From: an uncultured bacterium
GTDB lineage: Bacteria > Planctomycetota > Phycisphaerae > Phycisphaerales > UBA1924
Length of the DNA: 9,925 bases
NCBI GenBank assembly: GCA_938003595.1
Contig: CALKYH010000172.1
Span: forward strand, 1 to 9,925
Reading direction: 5' to 3'
Below, piece by piece: positions 1-5,881 of the stretch (position 1 is the first letter of the stretch; each line of letters opens with the position of its first letter). Both the position numbers and the translations under genes were made by a program. The notes beneath the pieces were generated by a model. The model had not been told where the DNA came from, made no database searches, and saw only the letters and a list, made by a program, of their open reading frames with translations.

Positions 1-324
1 GCCAACTGGATGATCCCCGGCAAGATGGTCAAGGGCATGGGCGGCGCCATGGACCTGGTCGCCGGCGTCAAGAAGGTCGTTGTCGCCATGGAGCACACCG
101 CCAAGGGCGATGCGCACAAGATCGTCAAGCAGTGCACGCTCCCCCTCACCGGCCGGCGCTGCATCGACATGATCATCACCGACCTCTGCGTCCTCGAGAT
201 GAACAAGGACCGCCGGCGCTTCCGCCTCACCGAGCTGGCGCCCGGCGTCACGATCGACGAGGTGAAGGCCAAGACCGGCGCGGAGCTGATCGTCGAAGGC
301 TCTCCGAAGGCGATGGCCTTCTAA
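1..324 (+). CDS. scoB: 3-oxoacid CoA-transferase subunit B, C-terminal part (5' end outside the window)
   Basis: This is the C-terminal part of the B subunit of a two-subunit 3-oxoacid (succinyl-CoA:acetoacetate type) CoA-transferase, a cytoplasmic enzyme that moves CoA between succinate or acetate and 3-keto acids in ketone-body, short-chain fatty acid or polyhydroxybutyrate metabolism. The frame is open from base 1 and ends at TAA 322-324. Visible family blocks are NWMIPGKMVKGMGGAMDLV near the start, CTLPLTGRRCIDMIITDL in the middle, and a tail with ELAPGVTIDEVKAKTGAEL, all typical of ScoB/AtoA. The catalytic glutamate of the family lies upstream and cannot be seen. The start is off the window; the internal ATG at base 10 is not the true start because the conserved block begins before it. 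It is the only gene here ending in TAA. The A-subunit gene would be expected just upstream. It is functionally unrelated to the secretion operon downstream and separated from it by 180 bases. Confidence 0.93.
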   Translation, partial: ANWMIPGKMVKGMGGAMDLVAGVKKVVVAMEHTAKGDAHKIVKQCTLPLTGRRCIDMIITDLCVLEMNKDRRRFRLTELAPGVTIDEVKAKTGAELIVEGSPKAMAF

Positions 325-339
325 GAGGATCGCCCCCGC

Positions 340-397
340 GCCGCCAGATCGCGGGCTTCTCCCCGAGCCGTCGGGCCCGCTGCAGGGCGCTGGCGGC
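340..397 (+). terminator. Nested hairpin after scoB, possible terminator
   Basis: The outer arms GCCGCCAG (340-347) and CTGGCGGC (390-397) are perfectly complementary over 8 bp. Inside them GCGGGC (351-356) pairs with GCCCGC (375-380), and CCCGA (362-366) can pair with TCGGG (371-375) over a 4-base loop, sharing one base with the middle stem. It starts 16 bases after the scoB stop. There is no downstream T-tract, so termination would have to be U-tract independent or Rho-assisted; it may instead be a processing or stabilising element. In GC-rich DNA some pairing is expected by chance, but three nested stems are more than usual. Confidence 0.35.
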
Positions 398-402
398 CCC
401 TG

Positions 403-422
403 TTCTCGGACGCGGCCGAGAA
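403..422 (+). terminator. Compact 7-bp hairpin
   Basis: TTCTCGG (403-409) is perfectly complementary to CCGAGAA (416-422) around a 6-base loop; a G-T pair (402/423) could extend it. It directly follows the larger hairpin at 340-397. Its arms are less GC-rich than the surroundings and end in AA/TT, which makes a chance match somewhat less likely. There is no T-run, so the terminator label is tentative. Confidence 0.33.
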
Positions 423-471
423 TCGCTCGAAACGGTCAACCAGCGGCCCCCGGTCGCCGATCTCCGCCGAT

Positions 472-495
472 GGGCGCGTCCCAACCCGCGCGCCC
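472..495 (+). promoter_or_regulatory. Hairpin immediately upstream of the PilZ start
   Basis: GGGCGCG (472-478) and CGCGCCC (489-495) form a perfect 7-bp stem with a 10-base loop. It ends nine bases before the ATG at 505, in the place where a Shine-Dalgarno site would sit; no clear one is visible there. It might limit ribosome access to the first gene of the operon. The arms are pure G and C, so chance pairing in this GC-rich sequence is a real alternative. Confidence 0.25.
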
Positions 496-504
496 GCGGC
501 GAAC

Positions 505-924
505 ATGATCCAGAGCGACGGCCTGACAGTCCGAAGGCATCAACGCCACGATGTCGCGCTCGATGCGCAGCTGTCGCTCGCGCCCGAACACGCCGGCGCC
601 GTGCGCTTCAAGCCGCTGCCCGGCGTCTCCGGCGTGCCGGACGGCTCGGCCCCCGTCGTGCTGGTGGACATCGGCGAGGGCGGCTTCGGCGTCATGTCCG
701 TCGTCTTCCTGCCCCGCAAGTCGCGCATCCGCGTCAGAGTGCCCGACCCCCGCGACGATCGGGCGCCCGCGCTGCTCGACGCCGAAGGAATCGTCCAGCG
801 CGTCACCATGACCGACAACCGTCCCGGCTACCTCATCGGCGCCTCCTTCGCCGACGAGCCCGCCGTCCGCGAGTCCCTGCACCGGCTTCTCGCGGCGCTC
901 GGAGGCGAGTCCTCCGATGCTTGA
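505..924 (+). CDS. PilZ-domain protein, first gene of the secretion operon
   Basis: A 139-residue protein consisting essentially of one PilZ domain. PilZ proteins bind cyclic-di-GMP and pass the signal to machines such as pili, flagella and secretion systems. The N-terminal arginine motif is present (RRHQRHDV, R10-x3-R14). The second motif, normally [D/N]xSxxG, reads DIGEGG at D55-G60: Asp and the last Gly are kept, but the usual Ser is Gly. No signal peptide or membrane segment is seen, so it is cytoplasmic. The ATG at 505 is chosen because no other start codon lies in frame between it and the stop of the previous gene; no clear ribosome site precedes it. Its stop overlaps the gspE start by 8 bases, tying it to the secretion ATPase. 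Inference: it senses c-di-GMP for the machine or acts as an assembly cofactor like PilZ of type IV pili, many of which do not bind the ligand. Confidence 0.82.
   Translation: MIQSDGLTVRRHQRHDVALDAQLSLAPEHAGAVRFKPLPGVSGVPDGSAPVVLVDIGEGGFGVMSVVFLPRKSRIRVRVPDPRDDRAPALLDAEGIVQRVTMTDNRPGYLIGASFADEPAVRESLHRLLAALGGESSDA
899..917 (+). promoter_or_regulatory. Shine-Dalgarno of gspE sequestered in a hairpin
   Basis: The gspE ribosome site GGAGG (901-905) sits in the left arm of a perfect 7-bp inverted repeat: TCGGAGG (899-905), loop CGAGT, then CCTCCGA (911-917). The right arm includes the A of the gspE ATG. When folded, the mRNA would hide both the ribosome site and the first base of the start codon. 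A ribosome finishing the PilZ gene (stop 922-924) would melt it, the usual logic of translational coupling. The repeat is seen; the regulatory role is inferred. Confidence 0.5.
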
Positions 925-2626
925 CTCCAACGACATCCTCGTCCGCGCGCTCCTCGAAGAGGGCGTCATCGACGACGCCCAGGCCCTGCGCGCCCAGCGC
1001 CACGCCGCGGAGAACGGCCAGACCGTGCCCGAGGCGATCGTGGCGCTGTCGATCGCCCGTTCCCGCGACCTCTCGATCGCCCGCGCCGCGATCTGCGAGT
1101 GCCCCTTCGTCGATGTGGACGCCTACACCATCGACTTCCGCAACGCCCGCCGCCTGCCCAGGTCCCTCGCGGACAAGGTCGGCGCCTTCCCGCTGTTCTG
1201 CCTGGGCGAGGTCGCCACCGTCGGCATGCTCGATCCGCTCAACCTGCGCGCCGTGGACCAGATCCGCCAGGCCCTCCGCACAGATGTGGATGTCGTTCTC
1301 TGCGACGCCGACCCGCTGCGGGCGCTCATCGCGCGGGCCTACGGCATGGCGGGCGCCTCCGGCGGCGACGGCGCGCGCGCGGACGACGACGCCGACCATG
1401 CCACGACCGAGCAGGACCTGGTCACCGGCGAAGAACCCATCGTCGCCGCGGTGAACCAGATCATCGCCGGCGCCATCGACGAGGGCGCCAGCGATGTCCA
1501 CATCAACCCCGACGAGCACGAGCTGCGTCTCCGCTACCGCGTGGACGGCGTGCTCCAGGAGCGCCAGGGCCCGCCCCTGTCCGCCCACGCGGGGCTCGTG
1601 CAGCGCATCAAGGTCGTCTCGCACCTGGACCTCACCCAGACCCGCCGCCCCCAGGACGGCAAGTTCCGCTTCGAACGCAACGGCCAGACCGTCGATGTCC
1701 GCGTCTCCATCATCCCCACGGTCTGCGGCGAGAATGTCGTCCTCCGCCTCCTCCGCCAGAGCGCCGCGATCAAGGGCTTCGCCGAACTTGGCGTCGCCCC
1801 TCCCGAGTGCGCGCTGCTCGAGAAGGCCCTGAGCCACCCGCACGGGTTGATCCTGGTCACCGGCCCGACCGGCAGCGGCAAGACGACCACGCTCTACACC
1901 GCCATCGCCCGGCTCAATACCCCCGGCCGCAACATCATCACCATCGAAGACCCCGTCGAGATCCGCATGCCCATGGTGCGCCAGGTGCAGGTCAACGCCG
2001 AGATCGGCATGACCTTCGCCGGCGCCCTGCGCTCGGTGCTGCGTCACGACCCGGATGTCGCCCTTGTCGGCGAGATCCGCGACCAGGAGACGGCTCAGAT
2101 CGCCGTGCAGGCCTCGCTCACCGGCCACCTGGTGCTCTCGACGCTGCACACCAACGACGCCGTCGGCGCCGTGGCCCGCCTGCGCGACTTCTCCATCCCG
2201 CCCTTCGCCATCAACTCCGCCTTGCTCGCCGTGGTCGCCCAGCGCCTCGTCCGGAAGAACTGCGAGACCTGCGCCGAGCCCGACTCCCCCGATCCCGCGC
2301 TCCTGGATCGCTTCGGCGTCGAGAACGCCGCCGGCGCCATGTGGAGGCGCGGGCGCGGCTGCTCACGCTGCGCCGGCGCCGGGTTCAAGGGGCGCGTCGG
2401 CGTCTACGAGGCGCTCTCCGTGACGCCGACGATCCAGTCGGTCATCGAGCGCTCGGCCTCCCCGCTGGAGCTGCTGGAGGCCGCGCTCGCCGAGGGCATG
2501 CGCCCCATGTGGCGCGACGGCGTTGAGAAGGCCATGCTCGGCCTGACCACGCTGGAGGAAGTCGCCAAGGCCTCCGCCGCGTCCGCCGCCGCCACGGGCG
2601 CCGCTCCCCGGAGGATCGCCGCATGA
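917..2626 (+). CDS. gspE: GspE/PilB-family assembly ATPase
   Basis: A 569-residue cytoplasmic hexameric ATPase that powers pseudopilus or pilus assembly by working on GspF and the GspL cytoplasmic domain. The N-terminal ~140 residues form a GspE_N/MshEN-like region (LVRALLEEGVIDDAQALRAQ), a domain type that binds c-di-GMP in some relatives, though the usual R-LG signature is not clear. The core has the Walker A GPTGSGKT at 316-323, the Asp box TIEDPVE around 342-348, Walker B DPDVALVGE ending at E386, and the His box with H404 and H411. A four-cysteine zinc motif, C449-x2-C452 and C482-x2-C485, is complete, as in GspE and PilB but not in retraction ATPases of the PilT type. All catalytic residues are present. 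The start overlaps the PilZ gene, with GGAGG at 901-905. The stop overlaps gspF as ATGA. Confidence 0.95.
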   Translation: MLDSNDILVRALLEEGVIDDAQALRAQRHAAENGQTVPEAIVALSIARSRDLSIARAAICECPFVDVDAYTIDFRNARRLPRSLADKVGAFPLFCLGEVATVGMLDPLNLRAVDQIRQALRTDVDVVLCDADPLRALIARAYGMAGASGGDGARADDDADHATTEQDLVTGEEPIVAAVNQIIAGAIDEGASDVHINPDEHELRLRYRVDGVLQERQGPPLSAHAGLVQRIKVVSHLDLTQTRRPQDGKFRFERNGQTVDVRVSIIPTVCGENVVLRLLRQSAAIKGFAELGVAPPECALLEKALSHPHGLILVTGPTGSGKTTTLYTAIARLNTPGRNIITIEDPVEIRMPMVRQVQVNAEIGMTFAGALRSVLRHDPDVALVGEIRDQETAQIAVQASLTGHLVLSTLHTNDAVGAVARLRDFSIPPFAINSALLAVVAQRLVRKNCETCAEPDSPDPALLDRFGVENAAGAMWRRGRGCSRCAGAGFKGRVGVYEALSVTPTIQSVIERSASPLELLEAALAEGMRPMWRDGVEKAMLGLTTLEEVAKASAASAAATGAAPRRIAA

Positions 2627-3831
2627 GCGTCGTCATGTTCGAGTACCAGGCCGTGGACGCCTCCGGCGAGCGCCGCAGCGGGACCATCTCGGCGCCGACC
2701 CGCGAGGAAGCCTTCCGCAAGATCGCCTCGGGCGGCGCCACGCCGCTGCGCATCAGGCCCGCAAAGGGCTCGCGCCGCGCTGCGATGCTCCGCCGCAAGG
2801 TCCGCCCGACCTCGATCGCCGAGTTCACCCACCAGCTCGCCGTCCTGCTCGAGGCCCGCATCCCCATCGCCGACGGCGTCCGCGGCATCGCCGACCAGGA
2901 GTCCGACGCGCGCTTCCGCGAGGTCCTCCTGGACATCGCCGCGCGCATCCAGTCCGGCGCCACCGTCACCGCGGCGCTGACCGCCCACCGCGCCCTGTTC
3001 GGCGATGTCTACCTCGAGACCATCCACGCCGCCGAGCAGTCCGGCACGATGATCCAGGCTCTGAACCATCTCGCGGAGATGCTCGAACAGCGCGCCGAGA
3101 CAGGTCGCCAGCTCAAGCAGGCCATGACCTATCCCTGCGTCGTGCTCCTCGCGCTCGGCGGCGCCGTGCTGTTCATGCTCGCCTTCGTCGTGCCGCGCTT
3201 CGCCGACATGTTCGCCCAGCGCGGCGTCGAGCTGCCCGCCCTCACGCAGGCCCTGCAGATGTTCGGGATCTCTCTGCGGTCGTTCTGGTGGGCCTGGGCG
3301 GCTGGTTTGGCCGGGGCCGGTTATGCGGTCCACCGGTTGTGGGGCGCTCCTCAGGGGCGGGCCGCGATCGACCGATGCCTGCACCGCGTGCCGTATCTCC
3401 GCCGGGTCCTGATCGGCCTGGCGGTGGGGCGGTTTGCACGAGTGCTGGGCGTGAGCCTGGGCTCGGGGCTTGGACTGATCGAGAGTCTGGAGATGAGCGG
3501 GCGGGCGTCCGGGCGTCCCATGCTGATGCAGGATGTCGCGCGCATGACCGAGAGAGTTCGACGAGGCGAATCGCTCACCGAGGTCCTTCGGACCTGCGAC
3601 TATCTGCCGCCCTTCGGCCGGCGCATGATCGCCGCGGGTGAAGAGTCCTCCGAGCTGCCCCGGCTCTGCGTGGTCGTCGCGAAGCACTATGAGCGTGAGA
3701 CCGGGCACCTGGTCAAGAACGCCGCGACCGTCATCGAACCGCTGTTGATCGCCACCCTGACCGGCGTCGTGCTGGTGGTGGCGCTGGCGATATTCCTTCC
3801 GATGTGGGACATGGTGGGGCTCGCAGGATGA
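2623..3831 (+). CDS. gspF: GspF/PilC-family inner-membrane platform protein
   Basis: A 402-residue inner-membrane protein on which pseudopilins are assembled and through which GspE acts. It has the normal family length and plan: an N-terminal cytoplasmic segment (FEYQAVDASGERRSGTI), a first T2SSF domain from about residue 67 (EFTHQLAVLLEARIPIADGV), membrane segments at about 170-192 and 221-240, a second T2SSF domain from about residue 270 (RFARVLGVSLGSGLGLIESL), and a last membrane segment at about 374-394. The start ATG overlaps the gspE stop (ATGA), and GGAGG at 2610-2614 lies 8 bases upstream; a second ATG at 2635 is possible but less well placed. Codon use changes within the gene: the first half prefers GCC, CGC and CTC, while from about base 3250 GGG, CGG, TTG, CGA, AGA, ATA and TAT become frequent. 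Confidence 0.93.
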   Translation: MSVVMFEYQAVDASGERRSGTISAPTREEAFRKIASGGATPLRIRPAKGSRRAAMLRRKVRPTSIAEFTHQLAVLLEARIPIADGVRGIADQESDARFREVLLDIAARIQSGATVTAALTAHRALFGDVYLETIHAAEQSGTMIQALNHLAEMLEQRAETGRQLKQAMTYPCVVLLALGGAVLFMLAFVVPRFADMFAQRGVELPALTQALQMFGISLRSFWWAWAAGLAGAGYAVHRLWGAPQGRAAIDRCLHRVPYLRRVLIGLAVGRFARVLGVSLGSGLGLIESLEMSGRASGRPMLMQDVARMTERVRRGESLTEVLRTCDYLPPFGRRMIAAGEESSELPRLCVVVAKHYERETGHLVKNAATVIEPLLIATLTGVVLVVALAIFLPMWDMVGLAG

Positions 3832-3902
3832 GCCCCAGGAACTGGAGTCTTTCCGGGGTGCAACCGACGCGCACGCGTCCAGGAACGAGAGGATTGACCG
3901 AG
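3832..3902 (+). promoter_or_regulatory. gspF-gspG gap with small hairpin and gspG ribosome site
   Basis: This 71-base gap is one of only two sizeable breaks in the operon. It contains a short inverted repeat, GACGC (3866-3870), loop GCAC, GCGTC (3875-3879), and then AGAGGA (3888-3893), placed 9 bases before the ATG at 3903, which supports that start. The frame of gspG is open through the whole gap, back to an ATGA overlap with gspF at 3828. A gap and hairpin ahead of the major pseudopilin could allow separate mRNA processing or higher expression of gspG; this is a guess. Confidence 0.4.
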
Positions 3903-4394
3903 ATGATCACGACCCCCGTCCGAATGTCCGGCCGACGCGCCTTCACGCTCATCGAGCTGGTGGCCGTCATGGTGGTGCTCGCGGTGCTCGCCGGCGTCGC
4001 CATTCCCAAGTACTTCAACTACGCCGACCGCGCCAAGGCCTCTTCGGTGCAGGGCACGCTCGGCGCTGTGCGCACCGCCCTGTCCAGCTTCTACACCGAG
4101 ACCTCCGTCGCCGGCTCCGCCAAGTACCCGACCCTCGCCGAGATCCGCACTGTCGGCACGGTGATGCAGGAGGCGATCCCGGCCAACCCCTACAACAACC
4201 TCTCCACCATCCAGCGGATCACCGTCCTCGCCGACGCCAAGAACCGCACTGTCTCCAACACCAACCAGTTCGGGTGGAATTACTACTTTGACAACAACGC
4301 CAACCCGCCCGTCACCATCTTCTGGGCCAACTCCACCGACAACACCACCGTCCTGAACTCCAACGGCCAGCCCATCCGCGCCAACAAGCTCTGA
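3903..4394 (+). CDS. gspG: Major pseudopilin, GspG type
   Basis: A 163-residue pseudopilin, probably the main subunit of the pseudopilus. The leader is 13 residues and ends in RRA, followed by the class III prepilin signature FTLIEL; Glu5 and Pro22 of the mature form are present, and residues 1-21 are hydrophobic. The residue before the cleavage site is Ala, not the usual Gly. The C-terminal half is rich in Asn and Thr (NPYNNLS, GWNYYFDNNANPP), unlike the Ala/Arg-rich neighbours, and fits an exported head domain. I chose the ATG at 3903 for its ribosome site; 3924 would give a 6-residue leader without one, and 3828 would give a 38-residue leader coupled to gspF. First pseudopilin after gspF, as in classical gsp operons. 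A PilA/PilE-type pilin is the alternative. Confidence 0.86.
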   Translation: MITTPVRMSGRRAFTLIELVAVMVVLAVLAGVAIPKYFNYADRAKASSVQGTLGAVRTALSSFYTETSVAGSAKYPTLAEIRTVGTVMQEAIPANPYNNLSTIQRITVLADAKNRTVSNTNQFGWNYYFDNNANPPVTIFWANSTDNTTVLNSNGQPIRANKL

Positions 4395-4401
4395 TCCGCC
4401 C

Positions 4402-4929
4402 ATGGCCGCCGCCGCCGCCCGTCGCGCGTTCACGCTCGCGGAGCTCGTCGCCGTCATGGTCGTCACGGGGATCCTCGCCGCCGGCGCGGTCCCCGCCATG
4501 CGCAGCGTCGAGAGCGTCCGCGAGCGCGCCCTGGCCGCCGAGGTCCAGCGCCGGCTGTCCTTCGCGCGCTCCTGGGCCGCGGCCACCGGCAGGCCAACCG
4601 GCCTCCGCATCGAGAGCTCGACCGGCGCCCTCACCCTCGTGCGCATCGCGGCCGACGGCGATCCGCCCACCAACCTCCCGGCCGCCTCCGGCGCGCCGGG
4701 CGCCTCATGGTTCATCGCCCGGCAGTTCCCCGGCGCCGCCATCCTCTCCGTCCGCCACGGCGACAACACCCTCGGCGCCGGGACCATCTGGTTCGGCGCC
4801 GACGGGGAGCCCCAGATCCGCGACCGCAACGGCGCATTCCTCCAGGAGTTCACCACCGACGCCCAGATCACCGTCTCCGGCCCTTCCACCATCACCGTCC
4901 GACAGGTCACCGGCATGATCGAGCGATGA
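4402..4929 (+). CDS. gspH: Minor pseudopilin, GspH/FimT type
   Basis: A 175-residue minor pseudopilin thought to sit near the tip of the pseudopilus. It begins with a 9-residue leader, MAAAAARRA, followed by FTLAEL; Glu5 and Pro22 of the mature form are present, and -1 is again Ala. The C-terminal part carries a GspH-like pattern (GTIWFGADGEPQIRDRNGAF). The hydrophobic segment, ELVAVMVV, is nearly the same as in the preceding gspG. It starts seven bases after the gspG stop with no good Shine-Dalgarno site and ends in an ATGA overlap with the next pseudopilin gene, so translation probably depends on coupling. FimT or PilU-like minor pilin naming would be equally acceptable. Confidence 0.8.
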   Translation: MAAAAARRAFTLAELVAVMVVTGILAAGAVPAMRSVESVRERALAAEVQRRLSFARSWAAATGRPTGLRIESSTGALTLVRIAADGDPPTNLPAASGAPGASWFIARQFPGAAILSVRHGDNTLGAGTIWFGADGEPQIRDRNGAFLQEFTTDAQITVSGPSTITVRQVTGMIER

Positions 4930-5405
4930 ACCGCGTCCCCAGCCATCGCGGCTTCTCCATGATCGAGGCGATCGCCTGCGTCGTCACGCTGTCGATCGCC
5001 GTCCCCGCGTGCATGTTTCCGATGCGCGACGCCGCCATGGCCCGCGTCGGCGCCATGCAGATCGAACGCGCCGGCATGCTCGCCGTCGCCATCGCCGAGA
5101 CCGTCCGCGCCGATGTCGCCAGCGACAGCCCCGCGCTCGGCTTCGACGCCCTCGCCAACTCCTCCACCTACCTCAACGCCGCCGGGACCGGGCTCTACAA
5201 CCGCCTCAAGCCCGTCTCCGATGTCTACGCGGCGCACGGCTTCTCCTACCAGGTCAGCGTCGGCCCGCCCATCTCCGCCTCCGGCCTGGCCACGGGCGAC
5301 CCCGACCTCGACGCCTATCGCTGGGTGATGATCAATGTGCGCTGGAACAGCGCCAAGGGCGCCCGCGCCTCGCTCATCACCGGGCAGATGGTGTGCGCTC
5401 CATGA
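4926..5405 (+). CDS. Minor pseudopilin, probably GspI/PilV-like
   Basis: A 159-residue prepilin-like protein. The leader MNRVPSHRG is followed by FSMIEAIACVV, with Gly at -1 and Glu at +5. It is the only pseudopilin in the cluster with the classical Gly at the cleavage site. The hydrophobic segment is interrupted by Pro at mature position 18 and has Cys at 9 and 20, so it diverges from G, H and J. The remaining ~125 residues are not recognisable by eye; a strand-like stretch near the C-terminus (YRWVMINVRWNSAKGARA) resembles the ends of GspI and PilV. The role is inferred mainly from its position between the H-type and J-type genes, where gspI sits in classical operons. It overlaps both neighbours by ATGA. 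Confidence 0.66.
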   Translation: MNRVPSHRGFSMIEAIACVVTLSIAVPACMFPMRDAAMARVGAMQIERAGMLAVAIAETVRADVASDSPALGFDALANSSTYLNAAGTGLYNRLKPVSDVYAAHGFSYQVSVGPPISASGLATGDPDLDAYRWVMINVRWNSAKGARASLITGQMVCAP

Positions 5406-5881
5406 TCCGCAACGCCCCACGCCGCCGCGCCTTCACCCTTGTGGAACTGCTCGCCGTCATGGTCGTGCTCAGCGCCCTGGCCGCCGCCACCGCGCCCATC
5501 GTCGCCAGCGCCGGCCGCGCCTACGCCGACGCCGCCGCGCGACGCGAGGCCTCCCAGGAACTCGCCTTCGCCCTCACCCGCGCCGCCCGTGTCCTGAGCG
5601 ACGCCGGCGGCGAGGTCTCCACCGCCGCGCCCGCCGCGATCGAACTTTCCTCCGGCGAGCGCCTCGAGAAACTCGGCTCGACCCTCTGGCTCACCCTGCC
5701 CGCCGCCGCGCCCGCGCCGCTCTGCGCCGGCGTGGACGCCGTCACACTGCAGTATTTCGAGAGCGACGGCGTGACCGACTGCTCCGCCGACCCCGCCCGC
5801 GCCCAGCGCCTGCACATCCAGGTCGAGCGCGCCGGCTTCCGCCTCGCGACCGTCGTCTATCTGAGGAGGCCCAAGGCATGA
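5402..5881 (+). CDS. Minor pseudopilin, probably GspJ/PilW-like
   Basis: A 159-residue prepilin-like protein. The 10-residue leader MIRNAPRRRA is followed by FTLVELLAVMVVLSALAAA; Glu5 and Pro22 of the mature form are present and -1 is Ala. The later part has LTLPAAAPAPLCAGVDAVTL and a C-terminal QRLHIQVERAGFRLATVVYL, a pattern seen in GspJ and PilW. Two cysteines, C108 and C127, flank a short loop and could form a disulfide in the periplasm. It is shorter than typical GspJ (around 200 residues). Position and sequence suggest it forms part of the pseudopilus tip complex with the I-like and K-like proteins. It begins and ends in ATGA overlaps. Confidence 0.68.
   Translation: MIRNAPRRRAFTLVELLAVMVVLSALAAATAPIVASAGRAYADAAARREASQELAFALTRAARVLSDAGGEVSTAAPAAIELSSGERLEKLGSTLWLTLPAAAPAPLCAGVDAVTLQYFESDGVTDCSADPARAQRLHIQVERAGFRLATVVYLRRPKA
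5863..5869 (+). promoter_or_regulatory. Strong ribosome-binding site of the GspK-like gene
   Basis: GAGGAGG lies 8 bases before the ATG at 5878, inside the end of the GspJ-like gene. It settles the start of the small GspK-like protein, whose reading frame is open far upstream and whose identity would otherwise be doubtful. Confidence 0.6.

Larger units (their letters stand above)
325..504 (+). other. Intergenic region with three successive inverted repeats
   Basis: This gap separates scoB from the PilZ gene. I see no gene and no convincing -10/-35 pair. It does contain three hairpin-forming repeats in a row: a nested one (340-397), a compact one (403-422) and a third (472-495) that ends nine bases before the PilZ start codon. 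Together they could end scoB transcription, process a read-through transcript, or form the structured 5' leader of the secretion operon. No run of T follows any of them, so an ordinary intrinsic terminator is not shown. Confidence 0.5.

Noticed and set aside
132..1454. 440-codon + strand frame overlapping scoB, the gap, PilZ and gspE
   Set aside because: Arg/Pro/Ala-rich translation without domains, running out of frame through three supported genes.
833..2149. Long open frame on the - strand opposite gspE (438 codons)
   Set aside because: It mirrors the codon pattern of gspE, has no recognisable domain, and gspE has complete catalytic motifs. Long antisense frames are expected in GC-rich coding DNA.
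3894..3922. TTGACC at 3894-3899 as a -35 box for gspG
   Set aside because: No -10-like hexamer follows at 16-18 bases, and the site overlaps the gspG ribosome-binding region and start.
3687..5420. 577-codon open frame on the - strand opposite the pseudopilin genes
   Set aside because: Gly/Val/Asp-rich low-complexity product typical of an antisense shadow; it spans four genes with clear prepilin signatures on the + strand.
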